Source: Geobacter sp. AOG1 (GTDB lineage Bacteria; Desulfobacterota; Desulfuromonadia; Geobacterales; Geobacteraceae). Taken from it: a stretch of 64,000 nt of DNA. The DNA lies in assembly GCF_019972315.1 (NCBI RefSeq), contig NZ_BLIZ01000001.1:3347922-3411921 (forward strand), in the 5' to 3' direction. The notes under the pieces were generated by a model. It ran no database searches. It was given only the letters and a program-made list of their open reading frames with translations, and had not been told where the DNA came from. Numbering within the stretch: position 1 is the stretch's first letter; each line of letters starts with the position of its first letter. Shown in pieces: positions 50,933 to 61,683 of the stretch. Made by a program: the position numbers and the translations under genes.

Positions 50933-51129
50933 CAGTGCGACCCTTTCTCCTCAGCCTCCGGCAGGTTGTCAAGCTTTGCCAATTGTCGACTGTCGTCACT
51001 CAACAGGCTGTTCAGCTCCTGCATCTCCTTGATGCGGCGGCTCGCCTTCCTGGTGTCGCTCTTTACACTGTCGAGCTTTTTCCTGACCGCTATAACACAT
51101 TCAGTAATCGTTTCAGACCGCTTTTTCAC
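50932..51129 (-). CDS. Small charged coiled-coil protein upstream of ftsH
   Basis: The 65-residue protein starts at GTG 51129 behind GGGAG; the longer frame has no ribosome site. It is highly charged and helical (VRKKLDSVKSDTRKASRRIKEMQELN). No family is recognised. Its stop overlaps the ftsH start, so translation is coupled. It could act as a small adaptor of FtsH; this is inference. Confidence 0.6.
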   Translation of the reverse strand: MKKRSETITECVIAVRKKLDSVKSDTRKASRRIKEMQELNSLLSDDSRQLAKLDNLPEAEEKGSH

Positions 51130-51202
51130 GCATCTCCCGCCTTCCTGGTACGCGCCCGTCCATGCAACGAGGTTTCTCACGTAAGTTTAACCGCAGATAG
51201 GG

Positions 51203-52108
51203 CTAAGACAAGTCTCCGGACGACTTTTCCAGCCGGAAGGCCCCATAACCGTATGCTGCCCCCTTTCCGCACTGCAGGTACTCACCGAGGAGAAGAAACG
51301 GATGAAATTCGCTCAGGTCACCACGGAAGGTGCCGCTCCCCACGATGCCGCCATGCTTACCGGCATCTCCCTGCCAATAAAAATCTCCGTCCGTGCAGCT
51401 GACGTGCAGGCTGCGCTCCGCAAGCCATCTGAAATCAAGACCGGTTTCATGGCCGCCATAATAATAGGCGAGAGACGTAATGCGCCTGAACAGACAGCGA
51501 ACCAGGGAAGAAAACGTCAGCTCGCGAACCGGTTTCCCGCCGCTCAAAAGCCGCAAGGGGGTAACGATGCGCAGCTTTACTTCGTCCGCGGCAAGGGTGC
51601 CTATCTGTTGAATACCTTCTGCGGAAAGGAGGATCAGGTTCTCGTCACACACCCTTTTCCCCAGTTCCCAGAAAAGGGTACGCGCCCCATAGTAATCAAC
51701 GGTGTCAGCCCTGAGGGGCACGGCGGTGTACCTGCCCGCCGGTCCGAAACGGCTGAATGCGCAAGCAAGAGCGTCCAGGTAGAAGGACACATCCTGGATG
51801 GCAGCCCCGACCAGGGTCAGGGAAATCTCCACCTGCCCCCCCCGATTCGGGGGTGACGGCAATAACGGTAGAGAAAAGGCAAACGGCAGGGGTGGCTTCT
51901 GGTGGCGCCTGACAGCAGCAGGGTCGGTACTGAGTGACTGGGAAAAGCTGCGAGAGTAAGGACATTCTGTATCGTGCGTCCCCTCGCACTTGCTGGTGCG
52001 GCGAAAAGCCTCCGCAAAACAGGAATTGAGTCCGAACAGGGCCAGAGGGTCGGCAATGTCCGAATCCAGGCGCAGGGTTATGACCAGCCTGACAAGATTG
52101 AACTCCAC
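51203..52108 (-). CDS. Stand-alone Cas6-like RAMP protein
   Basis: The 301-residue protein starts at GTG 52108 behind GGGAGG. The C-terminal third follows the Cas6/RAMP pattern (VTPLRLLSGGKPVRELTFSSLVRCLFRRI, then GTFRGDLSEFHPFLLLGEYLQCGKGAAYGYGAFRL), including the Gly-rich loop near the end. A Cys/Pro motif (TECPYSRSF) lies in the N-terminal half as in the CRISPR_Cas6 family. Such proteins bind or cut crRNA precursors. No CRISPR repeat array and no other cas gene is in this window. It sits right after the frd terminator, on the same strand. It may process other RNAs, or serve an array elsewhere. Confidence 0.7.
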   Translation of the reverse strand: MEFNLVRLVITLRLDSDIADPLALFGLNSCFAEAFRRTSKCEGTHDTECPYSRSFSQSLSTDPAAVRRHQKPPLPFAFSLPLLPSPPNRGGQVEISLTLVGAAIQDVSFYLDALACAFSRFGPAGRYTAVPLRADTVDYYGARTLFWELGKRVCDENLILLSAEGIQQIGTLAADEVKLRIVTPLRLLSGGKPVRELTFSSLVRCLFRRITSLAYYYGGHETGLDFRWLAERSLHVSCTDGDFYWQGDAGKHGGIVGSGTFRGDLSEFHPFLLLGEYLQCGKGAAYGYGAFRLEKSSGDLS

Positions 52109-52120
52109 GACACCTCCCAC

Positions 52121-52154
52121 AAAAAAAGGGCAGAGATTCGCATCCCTGCCCTTT
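52121..52154 (-). terminator. Rho-independent terminator of the frd operon
   Basis: On the minus strand AAAGGGCAG and CTGCCCTTT form a 9-bp stem followed by a T run. It starts about 20 bases after the frdB stop and just before the ribosome site of the Cas6-like gene. Confidence 0.92.
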
Positions 52155-52175
52155 CCATTCATACCATTTTCATGC

Positions 52176-52934
52176 CTATGATGCCAGGGACTTCAGATAC
52201 TCCCTGTTCAGTTTGGCAATGAACTTCACGTTGACCCCCTTGGGACAGGCGGCCTGACATTCGTAGTGGTTGGAGCAGTTGCCGAAACCGCACTCCTGCA
52301 TGGTTTCCAGCATGTTCTTGACACGCTCGGCAGCCTCCGCCTTTCCTTGCGGCAGGGCGGCCAGTTGGGCCACCTTGGCACTGGTGAAGAGCATGGCCGA
52401 GCTATTGGGGCATGCTGCAGCGCAGGCCCCGCAGCCGATGCACTCGGCTGCATCCATGGCGTAGTCGGCATCCGGCTTGGGAATCAGCACGGCGTTGCCG
52501 TCGGGCACTCCACCGGTATGGCAGGAAGTGTATCCACCCGCCTGGATGATGGTGTCGTATGCACTGCGGTCGACCACCAGATCCTTGTGGATCGGGAAGG
52601 CCTTGGCGCGCCACGGCTCGATATAAATCGTGTCACCGTCCTTGAACTTGCGCATGTGCAGCTGGCAGACAGTGGTCCGCTCCTGGCCGCCGTGGGGAAC
52701 ACCATTGATCACCTGGGAGCACATGCCGCAGATCCCCTCGCGACAGTCGTGATCGAAGACGATCGGCTCTTTCCCGGACTTGATGAGGTCTTCGTTGACC
52801 ACGTCGAGCATTTCGAGGAAGGAGTGGTGTTCGGTGATTCCCTTGGCGGTGTAGGTTTCGAACTTCCCAGGGGCATTCGGCCCCTTCTGCCGCCAGACAA
52901 TAAGAGTCAATGTCATGGTCTTGTGATCGCTCAT
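52176..52934 (-). CDS. frdB: Fumarate reductase / succinate dehydrogenase iron-sulfur subunit
   Basis: The 252-residue protein has a 2Fe-2S motif (CREGICGMC), a 4Fe-4S motif ([12 protein letters not shown]) and a third cluster region ([19 protein letters not shown]). It passes electrons between FrdA and the heme subunit FrdC. The start overlaps the frdA stop by one base. The order FrdC, FrdA, FrdB is that of Bacillus and Geobacter. Confidence 0.95.
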   Translation of the reverse strand: MSDHKTMTLTLIVWRQKGPNAPGKFETYTAKGITEHHSFLEMLDVVNEDLIKSGKEPIVFDHDCREGICGMCSQVINGVPHGGQERTTVCQLHMRKFKDGDTIYIEPWRAKAFPIHKDLVVDRSAYDTIIQAGGYTSCHTGGVPDGNAVLIPKPDADYAMDAAECIGCGACAAACPNSSAMLFTSAKVAQLAALPQGKAEAAERVKNMLETMQECGFGNCSNHYECQAACPKGVNVKFIAKLNREYLKSLAS

Positions 52935-54850
52935 TATTTATAACTCCTTACCGCAAGATGTACGTTCTCGAACTTGAGCGGCTCTTTGTGCAGCTCGGGC
53001 TCCTTGCCGTCCCCTTTGTACTCCCAGGCGCCGACGTAGCAGAAGTTGGCATCGTCACGCATGGCCTCGCCGTCCTCGTACTGGTGTTCCACGCGGAAAT
53101 GGCCGCCGCAGGACTCTTCGCGATGATGGGCATCACGGCAGAGGAGTTCGCCGAACTCGAGGAAGTCGGCGGTACGACCGGCGTTCTCCAGGTCCTGATT
53201 GAGCTCGGCACCGGTACCGGTAACCTTGACGTTCTTCCAGAACTCCTCGCGCAATGCAGGGATCTTTTTCAGGTTGGTTTCCAGGCTCTCTTTGCTGCGG
53301 GCCATGCCGCAGTTTTCCCACATGAGCCCGCCCAGTTCGCGCATGAACTCGGCAACCGTCTTCTTGCCGTTGATGGAGAGTAGCTTGTTCGCGTAGCCGT
53401 TGACATCTTCCACCGACTTCTTGAACTCGGGATTTGCCGTCGTGACCGTTCCCGGCTTAACCGTGGCGAGGTAGCCGCCGATGGTGTAAGGGATGACGAA
53501 GTAGCCGTCGGCCAGACCCTGCATGAGGGCGGAAGCGCCGAGACGGTTGGCCCCGTGGACCGAGAAGTTCGCTTCACCGAGCACGAAGAGCCCCGGGATA
53601 TTGCTCTGGAGGTTGTAGTCAACCCAGAGACCACCCATGGAGTAGTGGGGAGCCGGGTACATGCGCATCGGCCGTTTGTAGCCGTTCTCGTCGGTGATCT
53701 TCTCGTACATCTCGAAGAGGTTGCCGTAGCGCTCGCGGATGGTGCTCTCGCCGAGGCGTTTTATGGAATCGGAGAAGTCGAGATAGACGCCACGGCCACC
53801 CGGTCCGACGCCACGGCCGTCGTCACACTGCTCCTTGGCAGCGCGGGAGGCGATGTCGCGGGGTGCCAAGTTGCCGAAGGAGGGGTACTTCCGCTCCAGA
53901 TAGTAATCCCGGTCTTCATCGGGTATCTCGCTGGGATGCTTGCCCAGGTCTTCCTTCTTCTTCGGCACCCAGCAGCGGCCGTCGTTACGGAGCGACTCGG
54001 ACATGAGGGTCAATTTGGACTGGTAATCGCCGGCCTGGGGAATACAGGTCGGATGGATCTGTGTGTAGCAGGGGTTGGCGAAGAATGCCCCTTTCTTGTA
54101 CGCCTTCCAGTTTGCGGTGACCGAGCACCCCATGGCGTTGGTGGAAAGGTAGAAGACGTTCACGTAACCGCCGGTGGCGAGGCAGACGGCGTCGGCCGCA
54201 TAGGACTCGATCTCGCCGGTGATCAGGTTACGGCAGGTAATCCCCTTGGCAACACCGTCCACCACGACGAGGTCGAGCATCTCGCGGCGGTTGTACATCT
54301 TCACCGTGCCGGCTTTGATCTGGCGGGAAAGGGCGGAATAGGCGCCGAGGAGCAGCTGCTGACCCGTCTGGCCCCTAGCATAGAATGTACGGGAAACCTG
54401 AGCACCACCGAAGGAGCGGTTATCAAGGTAGCCGGAATAGTCACGGGCAAAGGGAACGCCCTGGGCAACGCACTGGTCGATGATGTTGTTGGACACCTGG
54501 GCAAGGCGCCAGACGTCGGCCTCACGGGCGCGGAAGTCGCCACCCTTGATGGTGTCGTAGAAGAGGCGATAGATGGAGTCGCCATCGTTAGGATAGTTCT
54601 TGGCGGCGTTGATCCCCCCCTGGGCGGCGATGGAGTGGGCGCGGCGGGGCGAATCCTGGTAGCAGAAAGCCATGACGTTGTAGCCGAGTTCACCGAGTGA
54701 AGCAGCAGCGGCGCCACCGGCAAGGCCGGTACCCACCATGATAACGGTGTACTTTCTCTTGTTGGCGGGATTCACCAGCTTCAGATCGAAGCGATGCTTG
54801 TCCCACGTTTTTTCAATGGGTCCGGTTGGACATTTTCCGTCGAGTATCAC
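52934..54850 (-). CDS. frdA: Fumarate reductase / succinate dehydrogenase flavoprotein
   Basis: The 638-residue protein binds FAD covalently; the His lies in [18 protein letters not shown]. The dinucleotide fold ([20 protein letters not shown]) and the active-site [15 protein letters not shown] region are complete. In Geobacter the same complex works as both fumarate reductase and succinate dehydrogenase. It lies ten bases after frdC. The C-terminal region contains [20 protein letters not shown], a usual capping-domain segment. Confidence 0.96.
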   Translation of the reverse strand: MILDGKCPTGPIEKTWDKHRFDLKLVNPANKRKYTVIMVGTGLAGGAAAASLGELGYNVMAFCYQDSPRRAHSIAAQGGINAAKNYPNDGDSIYRLFYDTIKGGDFRAREADVWRLAQVSNNIIDQCVAQGVPFARDYSGYLDNRSFGGAQVSRTFYARGQTGQQLLLGAYSALSRQIKAGTVKMYNRREMLDLVVVDGVAKGITCRNLITGEIESYAADAVCLATGGYVNVFYLSTNAMGCSVTANWKAYKKGAFFANPCYTQIHPTCIPQAGDYQSKLTLMSESLRNDGRCWVPKKKEDLGKHPSEIPDEDRDYYLERKYPSFGNLAPRDIASRAAKEQCDDGRGVGPGGRGVYLDFSDSIKRLGESTIRERYGNLFEMYEKITDENGYKRPMRMYPAPHYSMGGLWVDYNLQSNIPGLFVLGEANFSVHGANRLGASALMQGLADGYFVIPYTIGGYLATVKPGTVTTANPEFKKSVEDVNGYANKLLSINGKKTVAEFMRELGGLMWENCGMARSKESLETNLKKIPALREEFWKNVKVTGTGAELNQDLENAGRTADFLEFGELLCRDAHHREESCGGHFRVEHQYEDGEAMRDDANFCYVGAWEYKGDGKEPELHKEPLKFENVHLAVRSYK

Positions 54851-54860
54851 TATATACCCC

Positions 54861-55529
54861 CTAACCTTTCAGAATGCCGGTAAAGATGAACAGCGGAATG
54901 GATGCATAGCCGACCAACAGGACAACGGCGACAACCTTGCCTATCGTGCTGATCACCGGCCGGGTGCATGCGTTGTTCCACCCCATGGTCTGGAAGAAGC
55001 TCTGGACACCATGGGACAGATGGAGGAAGAGAGCGATCATGGCGCCTATGTAGATAAAGGCGATGATCCCCTGCTGGAAGCTGCCGGTCACCATGGCATA
55101 GACGTTAAAGCGTCCGACTGCGTCGATCCCCTGGGATATCTCCGGGTTGGTGACGCGAACCGTGAAGTGGAGCAGATGATACACGACAAATGCCGCCATG
55201 AGGAGGCCGGTCCAGATCATGTTCTCGCTCGAGAAGGTAGCCTCAAGCTTGTTGTTGACCGCGTACTTCTGGGGGTTGGCCGTGTTGTTCTCCAGCGTGA
55301 GCAGGGTACCAAAGATGACATGGACGCCGAAGAACGTCAGCATGGCAAGGCGGAAAACCCAGACAAACGGCCCAAGATCGTGGAGATGCTTGGCATAGGC
55401 GTTGAGCCAGTCAGCCCCGACGAATATCGTCGAGTTCCCCAACAGATGGACGATGACGAAAAGGACCATGAGCTGGCCGGTGATCGCCATCAGGATCTTT
55501 CTACCTACAGTGCTTTTGAGTAGTTGCAT
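54861..55529 (-). CDS. frdC: Fumarate reductase / succinate dehydrogenase cytochrome b subunit
   Basis: The 222-residue protein has five membrane segments and several His in or near them ([30 protein letters not shown]), enough for two b hemes as in Bacillus SdhC. It anchors the complex and handles menaquinone. It is the first gene of the operon; 395 bases of non-coding sequence precede it. Confidence 0.95.
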   Translation of the reverse strand: MQLLKSTVGRKILMAITGQLMVLFVIVHLLGNSTIFVGADWLNAYAKHLHDLGPFVWVFRLAMLTFFGVHVIFGTLLTLENNTANPQKYAVNNKLEATFSSENMIWTGLLMAAFVVYHLLHFTVRVTNPEISQGIDAVGRFNVYAMVTGSFQQGIIAFIYIGAMIALFLHLSHGVQSFFQTMGWNNACTRPVISTIGKVVAVVLLVGYASIPLFIFTGILKG

Positions 55530-57181
<1,652 letters not shown>

Positions 57182-57213
57182 TGGGGCGGACGTTCCCCTT
57201 GAGGAGATACCAC

Positions 57214-58011
57214 ATGCAGAATGAAACGGCCGGCTTCGACCGCCTTCTGGAAATCATGCGCCGCTTGCGCGCCCCCGGAGGGTGCCCCTGGGACGCGGAG
57301 CAGACCCACGACAGCCTCAAACGCTACCTGCTGGAGGAGTGCTACGAGGTGATCGAGGCCATCGACGCCGGTTCACCGGAGATGCTCAAGGAAGAGCTGG
57401 GGGATCTGCTCCTCCAGCCGATCTTCCACGCCGCCATCGCCGAGGAGCGGGGCGAGTTCACCATGGACGATGTCATCGCCGCCATCTGCGACAAGCTGGT
57501 CCGCCGCCACCCCCACGTTTTCGGCGACCTGGAGATCAGGGACAGTGCGGCCCAGGTGGAAAACTGGGAGAAGATCAAGAAGGCGGAGAAGGGGGAAGAG
57601 CGCCGCTCCGCGCTGTCTGGTGTCCCCCCCCATCTCCCTGCCCTCATGAAGGCCCACAAAATTACGGAGAAGGCCGCCCGGGTCGGTTTCGACTGGAGCC
57701 GCACCGACGAGGTATTCGCCAAGGTACTGGAAGAGTTGCACGAATTCGAGGAGACCATGCTGGAGGGCGACCAGGAACGGATGGAGGCGGAACTGGGAGA
57801 TCTCCTGTTCTCCATCGTCAATCTCGGCCGGTTTCTCGCACTCAACCCGGAGGAAGCACTGCGCAAAACCATTGCCCGCTTCGCCCGGCGGTTCGAACAT
57901 ATCGAGACGACACTCCACGCCAGGGGGATACAGCTGACGGAAGCAACCCTGGAGCAGATGGAACAACTCTGGCAGGAGGCCAAGAGGCGGGAGCGGGCGT
58001 CAGAGGAATGA
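57214..58011 (+). CDS. mazG: MazG nucleotide pyrophosphohydrolase
   Basis: The 265-residue protein starts at ATG 57214 behind GAGGAG. Both MazG halves are present. The first has GGCPWDAEQTHDSLKRYLLEECYEVIEAID and EELGDLLLQPIFHA; the second has EFEETMLEGDQERMEAELGDLLFSIVNLGRFL. The E-x2-E-x12-E-x2-D metal sites can be seen in both. It hydrolyses NTPs, lowering mutagenic or (p)ppGpp-linked pools. It follows tgt. Confidence 0.95.
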   Translation: MQNETAGFDRLLEIMRRLRAPGGCPWDAEQTHDSLKRYLLEECYEVIEAIDAGSPEMLKEELGDLLLQPIFHAAIAEERGEFTMDDVIAAICDKLVRRHPHVFGDLEIRDSAAQVENWEKIKKAEKGEERRSALSGVPPHLPALMKAHKITEKAARVGFDWSRTDEVFAKVLEELHEFEETMLEGDQERMEAELGDLLFSIVNLGRFLALNPEEALRKTIARFARRFEHIETTLHARGIQLTEATLEQMEQLWQEAKRRERASEE

Positions 58012-58047
58012 CGCTCAGCGGGGAAAAGCCCTTTACTAAACGGAAAT

Positions 58048-58071
58048 GTTACAGGTTTTCACACCTGTAAC
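58048..58071. terminator. Hairpin after mazG
   Basis: GTTACAGGT pairs exactly with ACCTGTAAC (9 bp) around TTTCAC. No T-run follows at once. It may end mazG transcription or belong to the DnaA-box region that follows. Confidence 0.45.
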
Positions 58072-58074
58072 CGA

Positions 58075-58120
58075 TTCTCCACAATAGCTGTGGATAAACT
58101 GTGAACAACGGTGTGGAAAA
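58075..58120. promoter_or_regulatory. Cluster of DnaA-box-like 9-mers
   Basis: TTCTCCACA (58075-58083), TGTGGATAA (58089-58097, a perfect DnaA box on the minus strand), TGTGAACAA (58100-58108) and TGTGGAAAA (58112-58120) lie within 46 bases. About 200 AT-rich bases follow before the ogt stop. The 315-base gap has no gene. The arrangement resembles a DnaA-binding region. Confidence 0.45.
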
Positions 58121-58326
58121 TGAGATAAAGAAATAAAGGTATAAACGGTTTTTGCGTTCTGCCTATTTTGTGTGCAGCTTTTTTAACCCTGTAATATCAA
58201 TAATATACAACATATTGCCAGTTACTCGCACAGTATGTCACCGAACCAATCTGTTATGGATTAATATATTAACATGAGATACGGACCCGGTGTGTAGTAA
58301 GCACCGAAATCTTTCCACCTGCCTCT

Positions 58327-58872
58327 TCAAAATTCACCAGTTTTCCCCTGTTCCATCTCCAGTAGCCATTTTTTTGACGCCACCCCTCCCGGTGCCGAAT
58401 AGCCGGTGAGCGCGCCTGCAGCCCCGACCACCCGGTGACACGGGATCACGATGGGGAGCCGGTTGGCTGCCATGGCCGAACCGACCCCGCGCGCAGCCTG
58501 GGGACGCCCCAGGCGGGCAGCCACCTCACCGTAGGTTCTTGCCGCACCGTAAGGGATGGCCGCCACCACCTCATAGACAGCGGTCTGGAATTCGGTACAC
58601 CCCCCCAGGTCGAGGGGGATGGCAAACAGGACCCGTTCTCCGGCGAAATACCGCCGCAGGAGCTCGGCAGCCTCCCGCGTAACCCGGTTCTCCGCAAGAG
58701 CCAAGGGGTAAAGGTCGGACATTTCGGCCAGCAGTTCCCCTTTCCCTTTTCCATCAAAGGGGAGAAACACCTCCAGGACTCCCGCCTCGCTTGCCACCAC
58801 CGCACCTGTTCCAAGGGACGTTTCATACAGTGAACGGTATTTCCCTGCTGCGGGATTTCTCCTCCTGTTCAT
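58327..58872 (-). CDS. ogt: Methylated-DNA-protein cysteine methyltransferase
   Basis: The 181-residue protein has the methyl-acceptor Cys in LPIVIPCHRVVG, the helix-turn-helix and Arg finger region YGAARTYGEVAARLGRPQAARGVGSAMAANRLP, and the Y flip residue. It repairs O6-alkylguanine once per molecule. The start overlaps the murJ stop by four bases. Confidence 0.94.
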   Translation of the reverse strand: MNRRRNPAAGKYRSLYETSLGTGAVVASEAGVLEVFLPFDGKGKGELLAEMSDLYPLALAENRVTREAAELLRRYFAGERVLFAIPLDLGGCTEFQTAVYEVVAAIPYGAARTYGEVAARLGRPQAARGVGSAMAANRLPIVIPCHRVVGAAGALTGYSAPGGVASKKWLLEMEQGKTGEF

Positions 58873-60434
58873 CGCTTCAACCTCCTTCGAACAAGATTGA
58901 CTGCATCCTGCGCTTCATCTATGCGCAGAAGATGCGCCGTTACCATGAAAATACCCATCCCTGCCAGTATTGTCCCCCCGAGTACCCACCCCTTCATGAG
59001 TTTGTGGCCGGCCAGAGACCAGTCGATCAGCCCCATACCCCAGCCTACAGTCAATGCCATGGGAACCGATGCCAGAAGGGTCTTGCCTCCGGTCAAAAAA
59101 ACCCGCCGGCCGCCGAAGGGACCGATCTTGCGGCGCAGATAATAGAGGAGCATGGCCATGTTGCAAAAGGCGGAGAGAGATGAAGCCAGCGCCAGCCCCC
59201 CATGCAGAAGAGGTCCCATGAGGAGGAGACTGAAGAGGAAGTTGAGGAGAAAGGCAACGAACGCCGTCACTACGGGGGTGCGGGTATCCTGTTGGGCGTA
59301 GAATGCGGGGACAAGAACGCGCACCATCGCCACAAAGGAGAGCCCCATGGAGTAATAGACGAGCGCCACGGCGCAGTTGACCGCCTTCGCGTAGTCGAAT
59401 TCCCCCCCCATGAAGAGGAGGCTGAAGATAGGGGTGGCGCAGACCGCCAGTCCCGCCATGGCGGGGATGGTAACGAACAGGGTCAGGCGCAGACCGAAAC
59501 CGAGTGACTCCTTCAGTTCCCCCATCTCCCCGGCGGCAGCCTGCCTGCTCATGGAGGGAAGGACCGCCTGGGCCACGGAGACGGTGAATATACCCTGGGG
59601 AAACTCGAAGAGGCGCTGGGCATAGTAGAGATAGGAAACGCTCCCCTGGGGGAGGAGGGAGGCGAGGATGTTGCCGACCGTCAGGTTCAGGTAGTAGACC
59701 CCCACCCCGAATACCGATGGTCCCATGAGAAGTGCGATCTTGCGCATTCCGGGGTGGTGCAGGTCGAAACGAGGGCGGAGGATAAATCCCTTGCGGTAGA
59801 GGGTAGGAAGCTGAAGGAGGAGTTGGAGTACCCCCCCCACGAGAACGCCCACCGCCAGGGCAACGATCGGCACCTGGAAGCTCTGGTGGAGAAATACGGC
59901 GCAGACGATCATGGCAAGGTTCAGGAACACGGTGGAGATGGCAGGGGTGAAGAAGTGTCGTACCGTGTTCAGTATTCCCATGCAAAGGGCAACCAGGCTG
60001 ACGAAGAAGATGTAGGGGAACATGAGCCGGTTGAGAAACACTGTCAATTCCATTTTGTTCGGGAAGGCCTTGAAACCGGGAAACATGAAGGCAACGATCT
60101 GGGGTGAGAAGATGATCCCCAGAAGGGTAATGAACGCCATCACGATGGTCAGGAGAGTGAAGCAGATGTTGGCCAGTTCCCGCGCCTCCTCCTCCCCTTT
60201 CCGCGTGTACCATTCGGAGAAAGTGGGGACGAAGGCGGAGGTGAGGGCACCCTCGGCGAAGAAGCGGCGGAGCATGTTGGGTATCTGGAAAGCGGCGAAA
60301 AAGGCGTCGGTGGCAAGTCCGGCGCCGAACAGGCGCGATACCACCATGTCCCGCACCATTCCCATGATGCGCGACAGCACCGTGGCAAAACCCAGCACCC
60401 CGGCGGCCCGGGCTATGTTCTTCTTTTCCGACAT
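58869..60434 (-). CDS. murJ: Lipid II flippase MurJ
   Basis: About 521 residues with 14 membrane segments. The N-terminus MSEKKNIARAAGVLGFATVLSRIMGMVRDMVVSRLFGAG and the Arg-rich groove positions match MurJ/MviN. ATG 60434 follows AGGGGA; the earlier in-frame start eight codons up has no site. It flips peptidoglycan precursor across the membrane. ogt is coupled to its 3' end, though unrelated in role. Confidence 0.95.
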   Translation of the reverse strand: MSEKKNIARAAGVLGFATVLSRIMGMVRDMVVSRLFGAGLATDAFFAAFQIPNMLRRFFAEGALTSAFVPTFSEWYTRKGEEEARELANICFTLLTIVMAFITLLGIIFSPQIVAFMFPGFKAFPNKMELTVFLNRLMFPYIFFVSLVALCMGILNTVRHFFTPAISTVFLNLAMIVCAVFLHQSFQVPIVALAVGVLVGGVLQLLLQLPTLYRKGFILRPRFDLHHPGMRKIALLMGPSVFGVGVYYLNLTVGNILASLLPQGSVSYLYYAQRLFEFPQGIFTVSVAQAVLPSMSRQAAAGEMGELKESLGFGLRLTLFVTIPAMAGLAVCATPIFSLLFMGGEFDYAKAVNCAVALVYYSMGLSFVAMVRVLVPAFYAQQDTRTPVVTAFVAFLLNFLFSLLLMGPLLHGGLALASSLSAFCNMAMLLYYLRRKIGPFGGRRVFLTGGKTLLASVPMALTVGWGMGLIDWSLAGHKLMKGWVLGGTILAGMGIFMVTAHLLRIDEAQDAVNLVRRRLKR

Positions 60435-60561
60435 GGTATCCCCTGAAACGAAGTGCAACCAAGGGAGGTTATTACCATAATCCTCGGTTCAAGTGGTATT
60501 TTTTTCACAGTTTCACCTGGGAGAACGATACCTCTAACATTAGACGAAATAAATATTTTAC

Positions 60562-60590
60562 TTGAATTAATGATTTCAGCAGGTTATATT
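60562..60590 (+). promoter_or_regulatory. Sigma-70 promoter of the LuxR-type gene
   Basis: TTGAAT, 17-bp spacer, TATATT (60585-60590). The gap between here and the start at 60676 has a GC-rich hairpin-like stretch. Confidence 0.6.
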
Positions 60591-60675
60591 CACCAGCACC
60601 TTCTGACCCCCTTTTCCGGCGAGCCCGCCGCACCGTCAGGCTCCGCCGTGCAGATATATAGTGAGAAAGGCAGCT

Positions 60676-61296
60676 ATGGACAGACAGCCGACCCTACCCC
60701 GGATGAACATCGTGGTAAACCTCAGCAGCAAACTCCTCAACGAGGCGCTGAAAGGGCTCCTGGCCCAGGACAAGGATGTCTGCCAGACGATTACGGTATA
60801 CACTTCCGATTCCGCCGTTGGCTTTGTTCCCGACAAAGTTCTCGTCGATGCCACCACCCTCGACCATCTCTTTCCGCCGGAGTGGGACGGTGCAAACATC
60901 ATCCTCATCGACACCGGGCTGGCCGAGGAAGAAGTGATCCGGCTCCTCTTGTCCCATAAACTTGACGGCGTCATCTCCACGTGGGCCGGTATCGACCTCT
61001 TCAGAAAGGCACTGCAGGCAATTCATGGCGGGCAGGTCTGGGTCGACAACAGGAAGCTCAAGGCCATGCTCCATCACCGCCCTGCATCGCTTCCCCCCCA
61101 TCCTTCCCAAAGCCTGAGCAGAAAAGAGCGGGAAATCGTGCTCCTCGTAGCCGAAGGGCAGAGAAACCGGGAAATCGCAGACCAGCTCTGCATCAGCGAG
61201 CAGACGGTAAAGACCCATCTCAGTCGCATTTTCAAGAAAGCCCATGTCACCAGCCGCTCCCAACTGGTTCCCCTCGCCCTGAAATACAAGCTGTAA
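60676..61296 (+). CDS. LuxR-family regulator with atypical receiver-like N-terminus
   Basis: About 206 residues. The C-terminal HTH is a full LuxR type (LSRKEREIVLLVAEGQRNREIADQLCISEQTVKTHLSRIFKKAHVTSRSQL). The first 130 residues look receiver-like in strand order (VLVDATTLDHLF, IILIDTGLAEEEVIRLLL, HKLDGVISTWAGIDLFRKAL), but the usual acidic trio, phospho-Asp and Lys are not clear. ATG 60676 follows AAAGG; GTG 60661 is the alternative. It is not next to a kinase. Confidence 0.85.
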   Translation: MDRQPTLPRMNIVVNLSSKLLNEALKGLLAQDKDVCQTITVYTSDSAVGFVPDKVLVDATTLDHLFPPEWDGANIILIDTGLAEEEVIRLLLSHKLDGVISTWAGIDLFRKALQAIHGGQVWVDNRKLKAMLHHRPASLPPHPSQSLSRKEREIVLLVAEGQRNREIADQLCISEQTVKTHLSRIFKKAHVTSRSQLVPLALKYKL

Positions 61297-61683
61297 CCCC
61301 TTCACCCATTCTCGTTATTCCTTCCCTACCGAGACAAAAGCTCCACGTTCGTATTAACCCGGCAGGTTAATCATTCCGACCGTGAAATAAATGGCCGTTC
61401 GGCGGATTGTCCCCACACCATCACCACACTACAATGTTGACGCCTTTAACGAGTCGTCAAGACTCAATGCTACGCGGCGCACCGTCATGTTAAACAACAA
61501 AAGAGCCGACAGTAGGGTCTCTGTCGGTAGTTTGGTTCGTATGCCCACATGGTACATCGAGATGAAAATCTTCGTATCTGACAGTTATGAATTCTGCGTT
61601 CTCTGCATGCACAACGCAAATAGCGGCAAGAGAACCTGCAATCCGGCACATTGCCGAGAAACCCACAGGAAGGAGAATTGACA
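61297..61683. other. Intergenic region before the papain-like gene
   Basis: 387 bases without a convincing gene. It contains a 7-bp hairpin CCGACAG/CTGTCGG at 61505-61526 and AAGGAG just before 61684. No promoter of good quality was found. It could be an untranslated leader. Confidence 0.4.

Noticed and set aside
49301-51184. 627-codon plus-strand frame opposite ftsH
   Set aside because: It is the antisense of FtsH motifs, with no domain of its own. High GC content makes such open frames common here.
51203-52108. CRISPR array near the Cas6-like gene
   Set aside because: I looked through the whole window for evenly spaced direct repeats of 25-40 bases and found none.
58012-58326. Chromosomal origin (oriC) in the mazG-ogt gap
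   Set aside because: DnaA-box-like words and AT-rich DNA fit, but dnaA, dnaN, gyrB or parAB are not nearby, so I keep it only as a DnaA-box cluster.
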